A program made the translations under genes and the position numbers. From Acinetobacter sedimenti (GTDB lineage Bacteria; Pseudomonadota; Gammaproteobacteria; Pseudomonadales; Moraxellaceae): a DNA stretch of 64,000 bases. The notes beneath the pieces are model-generated. The model was not told where the DNA came from. It saw nothing but the letters and a program-made list of their open reading frames with translations, and searched no databases. Location: contig NZ_JAKUML010000003.1 of NCBI RefSeq assembly GCF_022601685.1, positions 62,001 to 126,000 of the forward strand, in the 5' to 3' direction. Positions 7,802-16,862 of this stretch are shown here, one piece after another. Numbering within the stretch: the stretch's first letter is position 1; each line of letters begins with the position of its first letter.

Positions 7802-9940
7802 TCAAATCTCGTCTTGCACCGCCTGTATCGCCGTCAAGGCAATTGTAAACACAATATCATCGACCAATGCACCACGAGAGAGATCGTTCACAGGCTTGTT
7901 TAGACCTTGCAACATTGGTCCAACGCTCACCACGTTGGCAGCACGTTGTACGGCTTTGTAGGTGGTGTTACCTGTATTTAAATCAGGGAAAATAAATACG
8001 TTGGCTTGACCTGCAACTTTAGAATCAGGCGCTTTTTGCTTGCCGACACTTTCTACCGAAGCGGCATCGTATTGCAATGGTCCATCAATCAATAAGTCTG
8101 GGCGACGTTGCTTGGCGATTTCAGTCGCTTCACGCACTTTATCTACATCTGCGCCTGTACCTGAGTCGCCTGTAGAGTAGCTTATCATGGCGATACGAGG
8201 CTCAATGCCAAACGATTTTGCCGAGATTGCAGACTGAATGGCAATCTCTGCCAATTGCTCTGCATTTGGATCAGGATTAATCGCACAGTCACCGTAAACA
8301 AAGACTTCATCAGGTAACAACATAAAGAAAATTGACGACACGAGGGTATAATCAGGCGCAGTTTTAATCAACTGAAATGCAGGGCGTACTGTATTGGCAG
8401 TGGTATGGATTGCACCTGAAACCAAGCCATCGACTTCACCGAGTGCTAACATCATTGTGCCAAGAACGACGGTATCTTCAAGCTGTTGTGCTGCTTGTAG
8501 GGCATTGAGTTTGCCTTTGCGTCGCTCCACCATTGGATCGACATATTTGTCACGAATGGTATCAGGATCAATGATTTTGAGATCATCGGGTAAAGTGACG
8601 CCACGTGCTTTGGCAACTTCTTGCACTTCTTCGGGCTTGGCGAGCAGTACGCACTGTGCAATGCCACGTGTCTGGCAGATCGCAGCAGCTTCTACGGTGC
8701 GAGGCTCTGAGCCTTCGGGTAACACAATGGTCTTTTTCGCAGCAATGGACTTCTGTACCAATTCATGACGGAACGCAGATGGCGAAAGGCGACTTTTGGT
8801 CTTGGCTGTGGTTGTCGTACTTAGCCAATCAAAATCAATATGACTCGACACAAAGCGAGTCACTTGCTCGGCACGTGAAGTATCAGTGATTGGAATTTCA
8901 TTGTCGATATGATCAATCATTGCCAAAGTTTGTAGGCTATCCATATCAGTGCGCATTACAGGTAGACCTGTGCGTAAAACTTTTTGCGAAAGCGTCGGTA
9001 AAGTGACATCTTGCATTTTGCTGTCAGTGAAAATCACCCCTGCAAGCGGAATGTCACTCAGTGCTGCCACGCCACATGCCAGTGCTACATCAGTACGATC
9101 GGCAGAAGTGACGATAAGTTCACCTGCTTTAAAGCGTTCTAGTTCATGGTCAATACGACGATGAATCAGCGCAGTATTTTGCACACGACGTTGTTCGGCT
9201 TCGCCTTCATTGAGCCACTGCGCTTGAATGGCATTGGCAATGTCTAAGGTGCGAGGAACACTCAAAGTTGAGCTAAATGGAATCATACCGATAATGGGTA
9301 ATTTTTCACTACCGAGTAGTGGTGAAAATTTTTGTAATTCTGCGCTAAATGTTTTGATTTCATCTGTGAGGCGTAGCGTTTGATCAGTCGTGAGTGGAAT
9401 CTGCGCCGTATCAGGTGCTAAGCCTCTGGTACGCATAAATAAAATGCCAGCGGTACGAGTCGAAGCATTGCCACCAAATGGGTTGAGGTGGTTTTCTATA
9501 TTTTCAGCAGTTTGTTCAGCATTATTGATGTCTGCACCACTCACTAGAATCACCTGTGCATCAAGTGCTTGTGCCAGTGCGACATTGAGCTGTGTGGTGT
9601 AGCTTTGATTTGGATTGGGGACTAAGCCTTCGACGATCACCACTTCATGATCTTTGGCGACTTGACGGTGAAGGCTTACGGCTTCTTCGAGCAGTTCATC
9701 CATTTCACCGATACTGACCATATGTTGGGTTTTTTTATAATCAATCGGTGGTACTTGGTGGCGTTGATATAGACTAGAAATAATGGTTGAAGTGCGACTT
9801 TCATTTTTACTTTTTTCTTGTGCAAAGGGTTTTAAAAAGTTGGCTTTGACTCCGATGCAATCAAAGGCGTGGATCATGCCTAAACAAGCAGAAGTCAATC
9901 CGATGCCTTCTGCTGTTGGAACGAGTAAAAATGTTTTCAT
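7802..9940 (-). CDS. pta: Phosphate acetyltransferase
   Basis: Converts acetyl-CoA and phosphate to acetyl phosphate and CoA; with AckA it links acetate to acetyl-CoA. The 712 residues match the long, three-domain form: an N-terminal P-loop-like domain (VPTAEGIGLTS at 8-18), a central DRTGG domain (residues about 215-325), and the C-terminal PTA catalytic domain from about residue 385, with VLPEGSEPRTVEAA and ISYSTGDSGTG. The last residues (FTIALTAIQA) are typical. It is about 50 bases downstream of ackA on the same strand, so the two form an ackA-pta operon. Confidence 0.96.
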   Translation of the reverse strand: MKTFLLVPTAEGIGLTSACLGMIHAFDCIGVKANFLKPFAQEKSKNESRTSTIISSLYQRHQVPPIDYKKTQHMVSIGEMDELLEEAVSLHRQVAKDHEVVIVEGLVPNPNQSYTTQLNVALAQALDAQVILVSGADINNAEQTAENIENHLNPFGGNASTRTAGILFMRTRGLAPDTAQIPLTTDQTLRLTDEIKTFSAELQKFSPLLGSEKLPIIGMIPFSSTLSVPRTLDIANAIQAQWLNEGEAEQRRVQNTALIHRRIDHELERFKAGELIVTSADRTDVALACGVAALSDIPLAGVIFTDSKMQDVTLPTLSQKVLRTGLPVMRTDMDSLQTLAMIDHIDNEIPITDTSRAEQVTRFVSSHIDFDWLSTTTTAKTKSRLSPSAFRHELVQKSIAAKKTIVLPEGSEPRTVEAAAICQTRGIAQCVLLAKPEEVQEVAKARGVTLPDDLKIIDPDTIRDKYVDPMVERRKGKLNALQAAQQLEDTVVLGTMMLALGEVDGLVSGAIHTTANTVRPAFQLIKTAPDYTLVSSIFFMLLPDEVFVYGDCAINPDPNAEQLAEIAIQSAISAKSFGIEPRIAMISYSTGDSGTGADVDKVREATEIAKQRRPDLLIDGPLQYDAASVESVGKQKAPDSKVAGQANVFIFPDLNTGNTTYKAVQRAANVVSVGPMLQGLNKPVNDLSRGALVDDIVFTIALTAIQAVQDEI

Positions 9941-9989
9941 GCGGTGTATCCTAATATTTTTTTCATGTCTAAGGTTGTTTTAAATCAAA

Positions 9990-11177
9990 TTAAAACACAT
10001 TTTCACCCAATGCAATTTGACGGGTTTCATTGGCAATGCGACCTTCTTCATCGGTCGGAATCACCCAAATTTGAGGACCTGTGTCGTCGTCAATACGAAT
10101 CTCTTTGGCGCGTGTAGCATTATTTTCGGCATTTAAACTCAAGCCAAAGTGCGGTAGCGAGCGAATCACTTTTTCACGGATAAAGCCTGAGTTCTCACCA
10201 ATACCACCTGTGAAAATCAAACCGTCAAGCTTCGGTAGGGCACAACTCATCGCAGCCATTGATTTCGCCAAACGATAAACAAAAACATCAATGGCGATTT
10301 GAGCATCTTCATTGCCTGACTCGGCTGCTTCAACCAGTGTGCGCATGTCATTGGACAAATTGGATAAACCGAGCAAACCACTTTGTTTATTCAGCACTTG
10401 GTCGATTTTGGCAATGTCCCAACCGAGATTGATATTTAAGAAGAGGTGCAAGCTTGGATCAACATCACCGCTACGTGTGCCCATTACCAAACCTTCGAGT
10501 GGTGTTAAACCCATACTGGTATCAAGGCTTTTCCCATTCCATACTGCACAAGTTGAGCAACCATTACCGAGATGGGCAACGACCCAACCACCTTGATTTT
10601 TTTGACCTGCAAGCGTTGATGCACGTTCACTGACATAGGCATGACTTGTACCATGGAAGCCATAACGGCGGATGCCATGCTCTTGGTAAAGATCACGTGG
10701 TAGCGCATAGAGGTGTGCCTTCTTTGGCATGGTCTGGTGAAATGCTGTATCAAATACAGCGACTTGCGGAAGGTCAGGGTACAGCTTCATCGTCGCATCA
10801 ATACCAATCAAATTGGCAGGATTGTGCAATGGAGCAAGATTGGAAATATTTTTAATATCTTGAATGACTTGATCGTTAATGACCTGTGCTTGCGTCATCG
10901 TTCCGCCATGTACTACACGGTGTCCAATCGCATCAAATTTGAAGTGGCTGATACGTTTCATCGCAACTTCTAAGGCTTGCGCATGATCGGCTTGCCCGAG
11001 TTCTACTTCAAATTTTTCTTGGCGGTTTTCTTGCGCATTATAGGTCAGCCCTGAAATACGAGCGTTAGGTGTGCCCAAATTTTCAGCCAAACCATAAAGA
11101 CGATAATCATAATCTTGAAGAATTAGCGCATATTTGATGGAAGAAGAACCGCAATTGATGACGAGAATATTTGACAC
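9990..11177 (-). CDS. ackA: Acetate kinase
   Basis: Phosphorylates acetate with ATP, or makes ATP from acetyl phosphate. Acetokinase motifs are clear: VINCGSSSIKYAL near the N-terminus, GFHGTSHAYV, HLGNG and FTGGIGENS near the C-terminus. I choose a GTG start at 11177 (395 residues) because AGGA precedes it by 7 bases; a TTG two codons upstream would sit almost on that ribosome-binding site. First gene of the ackA-pta pair. The 260 bases upstream, as far as the proA terminator, must hold its promoter, which I cannot place. Confidence 0.96.
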   Translation of the reverse strand: MSNILVINCGSSSIKYALILQDYDYRLYGLAENLGTPNARISGLTYNAQENRQEKFEVELGQADHAQALEVAMKRISHFKFDAIGHRVVHGGTMTQAQVINDQVIQDIKNISNLAPLHNPANLIGIDATMKLYPDLPQVAVFDTAFHQTMPKKAHLYALPRDLYQEHGIRRYGFHGTSHAYVSERASTLAGQKNQGGWVVAHLGNGCSTCAVWNGKSLDTSMGLTPLEGLVMGTRSGDVDPSLHLFLNINLGWDIAKIDQVLNKQSGLLGLSNLSNDMRTLVEAAESGNEDAQIAIDVFVYRLAKSMAAMSCALPKLDGLIFTGGIGENSGFIREKVIRSLPHFGLSLNAENNATRAKEIRIDDDTGPQIWVIPTDEEGRIANETRQIALGENVF

Positions 11178-11437
11178 GAGCAAATCCTGATTGATTTAAA
11201 ACATTGTTATTGATTTACAAAACTTTCACATTCGATCACGTAGTCATCGAACTTTAATCCTGCTACAGCGTTAACCTCACTCGCAGTACTATTTGTACAT
11301 CTTCGTTTGGTTGCCTTGTATCAGAAATAAATTTCTTCGACTATATAATGAATTGGGAGTTTGGTGGGCAATAATCAGCTTTGAATTGTATATATTTTTT
11401 AACGACTTAAATTATGCTGTTTGATGTGTCCTTTGAA

Positions 11438-11472
11438 ATAAAAAACAGCCGACATATCAGTCAGCTGTTTTG
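11438..11472 (-). terminator. Terminator of proA
   Basis: AAAACAGC-C-GAC and GTC-A-GCTGTTTT form an imperfect stem; on the minus strand it ends in a T run. It lies 26 bases past the proA stop. The rest of the 320-base gap toward ackA (11178-11437) shows no gene. Confidence 0.75.
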
Positions 11473-11497
11473 TTTCTTTTTTCAAGAATAAGGTGCG

Positions 11498-12763
11498 TTA
11501 TTGACGAATTTGTCCATCGCCGAACACGATCCACTTCTGTGAAGTTAATCCTTCTAAACCGACTGGACCACGAGCATGGATTTTATCGGTTGAGATACCA
11601 ATCTCTGCGCCCAAGCCATATTCAAAACCATCGGCGAAGCGAGTTGAGGCATTGACCATCACTGAGCTTGAATCGACTTCAGCGATAAACTTACGAGCTT
11701 TGGTGTAGTTCTCTGTCACGATTGCCTCAGTATGATGTGAGCTATACGTGTTGATATGTTCAATCGCTTCATCAAGATTTGACATCACTTTAATGGCTAA
11801 GATTGGTCCTAGATATTCGGTGTACCAATCTTCCTCTGTCGCAACAGTGATGTGATCGCCCAAGATTTTACGAGTGATTTCACAGCCACGAAGTTCGACG
11901 TTTTTCTCCGCATACAGCTCTGCTATACGAGGTAAAAACTCCTCGGCGATTGGTGCATCAACCAGTAAAGTTTCCATCGCATTACATACGCCATAACGAT
12001 GTGTTTTTGCATTGAGCGCAATTGGTAAAGCTTTTTGCAAATCTGCTTCACGCTCAACAAAGACGTGACAGTTGCCATCCAAGTGCTTAATCACAGGAAT
12101 GCGAGCTTCTTCGGTAATGCGAGCAATGAGCCCTTTACCTCCACGAGGTACGATTACATCGACATACTCAGTCATTGTGATCAAGTGACCAACAGCTGCA
12201 CGATCAGGTGTATCAATCACTTGAATCGCATGTTCAGGTAGTCCAGCAACGTTCAAACCATGTTGAATCGCTTGAGCAATTGCTTTATTGGATTCTAAAG
12301 CTTCTGAGCCACCACGCAAAATAATCGCATTACCTGATTTTAAAGCGAGTGAGGCAGCTTCTAAGGTGACATTCGGGCGAGATTCATAAATCATCCCAAT
12401 CACACCAAGCGGTACACGCATTTTACCTAGTTGAATTCCCGACGGACGGTAAGCCAAATCGGTAATGACGCCGATCGGGTCTGTAAGGTTGATGACGTCT
12501 TTTAAGCCAACAAGCATCGCTTTGAAGCGTGCGGGGGTAAGCTCAAGTCGATCCAATAGTGCGCTATCGAGTTGCTTTTGATGTCCGTTATCGACATCGA
12601 CTTTATTGGCAGCCAAAATCTTTTGTTGGCTATCCTCTAAAGCGGTGTAAATTGCTGATAATGCATTGTTTTTGGCATCTGTTGCAAGGCTTGCCAACTG
12701 GCGTGAAGCCTGACGTGCTTGCTGACCGACTTGGGTCATATATGCCTGTATTGAATCACTCAT
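11498..12763 (-). CDS. proA: Gamma-glutamyl phosphate reductase
   Basis: Second step of proline synthesis: NADPH-dependent reduction of gamma-glutamyl phosphate to glutamate semialdehyde. 421 residues, the normal length. The aldehyde-dehydrogenase fold is recognisable from [15 protein letters not shown] and [11 protein letters not shown], and the catalytic cysteine is Cys260 in [12 protein letters not shown]. The C-terminal [17 protein letters not shown] is typical of ProA. No proB lies beside it; it is a single gene between its own terminator and a 325-base gap. Confidence 0.96.
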   Translation of the reverse strand: MSDSIQAYMTQVGQQARQASRQLASLATDAKNNALSAIYTALEDSQQKILAANKVDVDNGHQKQLDSALLDRLELTPARFKAMLVGLKDVINLTDPIGVITDLAYRPSGIQLGKMRVPLGVIGMIYESRPNVTLEAASLALKSGNAIILRGGSEALESNKAIAQAIQHGLNVAGLPEHAIQVIDTPDRAAVGHLITMTEYVDVIVPRGGKGLIARITEEARIPVIKHLDGNCHVFVEREADLQKALPIALNAKTHRYGVCNAMETLLVDAPIAEEFLPRIAELYAEKNVELRGCEITRKILGDHITVATEEDWYTEYLGPILAIKVMSNLDEAIEHINTYSSHHTEAIVTENYTKARKFIAEVDSSSVMVNASTRFADGFEYGLGAEIGISTDKIHARGPVGLEGLTSQKWIVFGDGQIRQ

Positions 12764-13088
12764 AACTTACCTAAAGTTGTTAAAAAAGAATGCCTATTCC
12801 ATCGGCTGAATAGTCATTGTACAAACCTATGGCAAAGATTACAAAGTGCATATTGGTAGAAATCTTTGTAATCGCCGTCAAAAAAACGAAACAATTTAGA
12901 TATTGATTATGTTATAGTAAAATGAAATATAAAACCGCAATCTGCAATTCTATTGAAATATGGATATTTATCAATGGTTTATGTTGGCGGATAATGAACA
13001 AAAATAGACCTAAATTTACGCTGAGATGGCGTTAATTGAAGGGGAATAACGTGTGTGCACTGTCGCACATATGTGTCAGGAGGGCGCA
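12764..13088. other. Divergent intergenic region proA / hydrolase gene
   Basis: AT-rich region between the divergent starts of proA and the gene at 13089, so it should hold both promoters. TATGTTATAGTAAAAT near 12909 contains TATAGT-like -10 material for the plus strand. A strong AGGAGGGCGCA ribosome-binding site lies at its right end (13078-13088). I see no RNA gene. Confidence 0.45.
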
Positions 13089-14411
13089 ATGAACAGTATT
13101 GCTAAGGATACGGCAAAAACGCAAATGGAAATGAATCCCGATGAATTTTTTCAAGAATATCATCGAGATGTGTTTAAGCAAGCACCGATTGAATTTTGGC
13201 TAGACGGTTGGAAGATCGAATATCTTGCAATTGCAGATCCAAAAACCAAATACAACACGCCAATTATTATCATTGGTGGTGCTTTTCAAAACTTTAATTC
13301 CTACAAATATTGTGTTGAGCAACTATTCCATAGTGGTCCTGTGATTTTGATTGACCTGCCTTCGATGGGTTCAAATCAACAAATCTATAACCGCAATACA
13401 GGTGCCTCAGCTGCAACTTTAGAGCTTGCGGATTTATCATTCATGCTTGGGCAGTGGATGGATGCAATGGGCATCAAGAACATCTCTGTAATGGGTATGT
13501 CACTCGGTTCGGTTGTGGCTTCACATTTTGCCGATCAGCGCCCTGAACTCGTTGATCGTATGATCTTGATGGGTGTGATGCAAAAGACTCGTCCGAGTTG
13601 GCGCATGATCATGGAAGAATCTTTAAAACTCATGCAGGAAGGTCGTATGCAGGAGTTTGGTCAGGCGGTGATTTTATATTTGGTCAATCATGCAAAATTT
13701 GACAAAACGAGAATGTCGCCAACAGCAAAGCGTTTATTCTTTCAACAAATGGCAGAATTTACAGCGACAGAACAACTCCGTTACGAGATCAATTGTAATC
13801 GGTTGCTCCGCTTGAAAAATGTCCCGATTCCAACTTGCAAAGTATTAGTCGCAGCAGGGCAGTACGATAGTTTTACTTTACCTTTTGAAAATGCGCAATT
13901 TGCTTTGCAATGCCCAAATATGGAGTTTGCATTAATTGCCAATGCAGACCATGTGCCACAGCTTCAACGTCGTAAAGAAACCATGCAATTGTTTAGTACG
14001 TATATGCGTGGTGAGCCGATTCAAGAGTTGGACGGCATTATTCCGATGAGCCGTGCGCAAATGCACTTGATGGAACGTCGTGGTGAAGAGCGGATTATTG
14101 TTCAGCAACCCAATACTATCATGACGCATCGTCACTCTGAGCTTCAGGCGAATGTCAAAATCGTCAATATCAACTTCTTTGGTGTGTTGATCGAAGTCCA
14201 AGAGCCAAATAAGACACAAGAAGTTGGGCGGTATTCAAGAGATATGTCATTGCATCTACGAGATGAGCAAGGTGAATTTACCATTGAATGTTTGATCTTT
14301 GAAATGAAGCAAAATCGCCTGCGCATTCTATTTAAGCATGGTAGCTTTGATGTGGCGGATCGTTTGTTGCAATATGTACAAACACAAAAAGAAGCTTTGC
14401 TCAAGCACTAA
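13089..14411 (+). CDS. RhlA-like alpha/beta hydrolase with PilZ-like C-terminal domain
   Basis: 440 residues from an ATG preceded by AGGAGGGCGCA. Residues about 45-330 form an alpha/beta-hydrolase domain with a complete visible triad: Ser138 in GMSLGS, Asp260 in AAGQYDS and His288 in NADHVPQ. The order and spacing, with IIIIGGAFQNF and ILIDLPSMGS, resemble RhlA, which joins 3-hydroxyacyl chains for rhamnolipids; this is my reading by eye. From about residue 345, HRHSELQANV followed by NINFFG looks like a degenerate PilZ domain (consensus RxxxR and D/NxSxxG), here with Asn in place of Ser. The substrate is unknown. Single gene with its own terminator. Confidence 0.75.
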   Translation: MNSIAKDTAKTQMEMNPDEFFQEYHRDVFKQAPIEFWLDGWKIEYLAIADPKTKYNTPIIIIGGAFQNFNSYKYCVEQLFHSGPVILIDLPSMGSNQQIYNRNTGASAATLELADLSFMLGQWMDAMGIKNISVMGMSLGSVVASHFADQRPELVDRMILMGVMQKTRPSWRMIMEESLKLMQEGRMQEFGQAVILYLVNHAKFDKTRMSPTAKRLFFQQMAEFTATEQLRYEINCNRLLRLKNVPIPTCKVLVAAGQYDSFTLPFENAQFALQCPNMEFALIANADHVPQLQRRKETMQLFSTYMRGEPIQELDGIIPMSRAQMHLMERRGEERIIVQQPNTIMTHRHSELQANVKIVNINFFGVLIEVQEPNKTQEVGRYSRDMSLHLRDEQGEFTIECLIFEMKQNRLRILFKHGSFDVADRLLQYVQTQKEALLKH

Positions 14412-14431
14412 CTCAATCTTAAAAATTCAAT

Positions 14432-14465
14432 AGCAGAAACAACTTGTATTGTTTCTGCTTTTTTA
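14432..14465. terminator. Terminator between hydrolase and methyltransferase genes
   Basis: Perfect 11-bp stem AGCAGAAACAA (14432-14442) / TTGTTTCTGCT (14449-14459) followed by a run of T residues. The genes on both sides converge on it. Confidence 0.88.
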
Positions 14466-14466
14466 T

Positions 14467-15312
14467 TTATAAACTTGAATTCTCGATAGTTGCTTGTACA
14501 AACCAAACAAAATCACCTATATGCGCTTCTACTTCAGTTTTATCGGATTGACTTGGTTGTTCGATATAAACCTTTTCATAGCCACAATCTTTAAAGAAAT
14601 CTTTCACTTCCTGCGGTGAAGTAAAATGGAAACTAAATGCACTGCGAGAAAGAAAACGTAGTAGCTGACTACTTTTCCATACCACTTGCGCAAAACGATG
14701 ATTCACAGGTTCAGGGCAAAGGTCAGTCAAATAGTAAAACTTCGGAAAGGCTTTACCATGATCCGCCAAAGCACCCCATAATTGTGCCAACATGTCTTTA
14801 TTAAAATAATTGACTAAACCTTCGCTGATCACAACAACAGGTTTATTGCTATCGAGCTTTTCAAATAGCTTACGAATTTCAGGCGTAAATAAATCGACTG
14901 CCATCACTTCAGCATCAGCTTGTCCTGCTTTGTCGAGCGCATCTCGTTTGGCTTTTGCCATATCAGGTAGATCCACTTCGATGTAGCGAAGTTCGGGGAA
15001 TTTGCGTCGAAAGCTCCAACCACGAGGGGAAAGACCAGCTGCGATTTCAATAACCTGAATGTCAGGCTGTGCTTCGATGAGTTTTAATAATGCTTCGTCG
15101 ATCAAAACATGGCGCTGCGTCAATGTTCTACGAATACTTCCACCGATAAAACGCTCTGACCATACTTCGAGTGGGTGAAGTAATGTCGTCAACCATTTGC
15201 CTTTTTTTGTGGCAAAAGCAGGATGAGAGATACCCATCAAATACCACATGTAGCCTGTATAGTGTGCGGTAAAAGAAATATGACGATGTTCCGAAAGCTG
15301 TTGTTCGCTCAT
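14467..15312 (-). CDS. Class I SAM-dependent methyltransferase, LCM/TcmP-like
   Basis: 281 residues from the ATG at 15312, which has GGAA five bases ahead; an upstream ATG at 15381 would add 23 residues. The SAM-binding motif is EIAAGLSPRGW from residue 89, followed by YIEVDLP at the end of strand beta-2 and VISEGLVNYF at motif III, a pattern typical of the leucine carboxyl methyltransferase/TcmP-like family. The methyl acceptor is unknown. The gene is convergent with the hydrolase at 13089 and downstream of nagZ, with about 195 bases between. Confidence 0.75.
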   Translation of the reverse strand: MSEQQLSEHRHISFTAHYTGYMWYLMGISHPAFATKKGKWLTTLLHPLEVWSERFIGGSIRRTLTQRHVLIDEALLKLIEAQPDIQVIEIAAGLSPRGWSFRRKFPELRYIEVDLPDMAKAKRDALDKAGQADAEVMAVDLFTPEIRKLFEKLDSNKPVVVISEGLVNYFNKDMLAQLWGALADHGKAFPKFYYLTDLCPEPVNHRFAQVVWKSSQLLRFLSRSAFSFHFTSPQEVKDFFKDCGYEKVYIEQPSQSDKTEVEAHIGDFVWFVQATIENSSL

Positions 15313-15506
15313 AGCAGTTCCAGTTTGCTTAAAATTGAGTTGCTTTAAATCTTGTTGTTTTATGCCAAGTTGCAAATACAAGCTTGTTGCATGATACGAT
15401 GATTGGCGTCCTTGCCAATGTAAAGCTTTTAGGTAAATTGTTCAATTTCATTTTTTACCGAAAAGGCTGTTGCTTTTTGCCAAATTGCGTTAAATGTAAT
15501 CCGATT

Positions 15507-16556
15507 TTAAATCAGTTGCTGAATTTGATCTTTTGCAGTTTGCCATGTTTTACCTAGCGCAATCTGCGTGTCAATTTTCCACTGTTCAGATTTTGCTTGC
15601 TCAGTATTGAGCGCAGGAATTTTGCCACGCATGCGTTCTAATCGAGCTTGATTTGGCCGTGCTAAGGTTTGAATGCCATCTAATGCAATACATGCCGCTT
15701 GACGGTCATTGCAGACCAATCCCATATCACAACCTGCTTGCAATGCAGCTTGAATACGTGCATCAGCACCACCTGCAACGCAAGCAGCTTGCATAGATAA
15801 ATCATCGGAGAACAACACGCCATCAAAACCAAACTGGCCACGTAATATTTGTTGTATCCAAAATGGTGAAAAACCTGCAGGATTTGGATCGACGTTTTCA
15901 TAGATCACATGCGCAGGCATGATCGCATCAAGTGATGGCATGAGTGCTTTAAAAGTCGTCATATCATTCGCTTCAATCTCGGCAAATGAGCGTGAGTCGA
16001 TCGCCGCGGCAATGTGTGAATCTGCTTTGACAGAGCCATGTCCTGGGAAGTGCTTTCCTGTGGTTGCCATGCCTGCATCTTTCATCCCCTGCATAAACGC
16101 ATCAGCTAGCAAAATGATAATTTCAGGATTCTCTGCAAAAGCACGATCACCGATGACATCACTAATATCATTAATATCCAAAACAGGTGCAAAACTAAAA
16201 TCAATCCCCACAGCCAAGACTTCTGTTGCCATCAACCACGCAGTTGTTTTTGCTAAAGCAATCGCTTGTTCAGGTTGTTCTAGATAAAGTTCGCCGAGTC
16301 TGCCCATCGCAGGGAGTGCACTAAAGCCTTGTGCTTCTTTTAAGCGACGCACTCGACCGCCTTCTTGATCGACGGCAATCAAAATGTCAGGGCGGATTTG
16401 GCGCATATGATCGGTCAATGCGCGCACTTGCACAGGAGATTCGATATTGCGAGCAAACAAAATCATGCCACCAACTTGAGGCGCTTGTAAGAGTTCGATA
16501 TCTTCTTGAGTTAGGGTGGTGCCTTCAATATCAAGCATCAATGCGCCAATGGTCAT
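15507..16556 (-). CDS. nagZ: Beta-N-acetylhexosaminidase
   Basis: Cytoplasmic glycoside hydrolase family 3 enzyme that removes GlcNAc from GlcNAc-anhydroMur-peptides in cell-wall recycling. 349 residues, the usual short single-domain form. Signature KHFPGHG at 168-174 with the following DSH (179-181), which carries the catalytic His, and SDDLSM at 250-255, which carries the nucleophilic Asp. DQEGGRVRRL near residue 63 is also typical. Starts with ATG at 16556. The divergent partner is prc. Confidence 0.95.
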   Translation of the reverse strand: MTIGALMLDIEGTTLTQEDIELLQAPQVGGMILFARNIESPVQVRALTDHMRQIRPDILIAVDQEGGRVRRLKEAQGFSALPAMGRLGELYLEQPEQAIALAKTTAWLMATEVLAVGIDFSFAPVLDINDISDVIGDRAFAENPEIIILLADAFMQGMKDAGMATTGKHFPGHGSVKADSHIAAAIDSRSFAEIEANDMTTFKALMPSLDAIMPAHVIYENVDPNPAGFSPFWIQQILRGQFGFDGVLFSDDLSMQAACVAGGADARIQAALQAGCDMGLVCNDRQAACIALDGIQTLARPNQARLERMRGKIPALNTEQAKSEQWKIDTQIALGKTWQTAKDQIQQLI

Positions 16557-16862
16557 GGTGGTTGTGTCCTAGTATTTGGTCAATTCATTGTGATAGATTA
16601 AACGGTGTAAATCATCAGAAAACAATGTGTAAAAAACAAAAAAATTATGCAATGTTTTTTTACATTTACGATATGGATAGTATGTTAAAACTAAGTCACT
16701 TGCTTTTGCAAATATAGCTTTTGTAAATATTGGGTTTGCAAATTATCACTGCAAACTTCATTATAGAATTCTATATTTAATGACACGTGAAGTGTCTGCA
16801 TTGCAAATAGAAGAATTGATGGTGTACACGGCGATCATGCCAAGAGGAATACGAATTATATT
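16557..16862. other. Divergent intergenic region nagZ / prc
   Basis: About 306 AT-rich bases between the divergent nagZ and prc starts. It must contain both promoters. I see no terminator, RNA gene or convincing operator; GCCAAGAGGAAT near 16840 offers a weak ribosome-binding region for prc. Confidence 0.4.
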
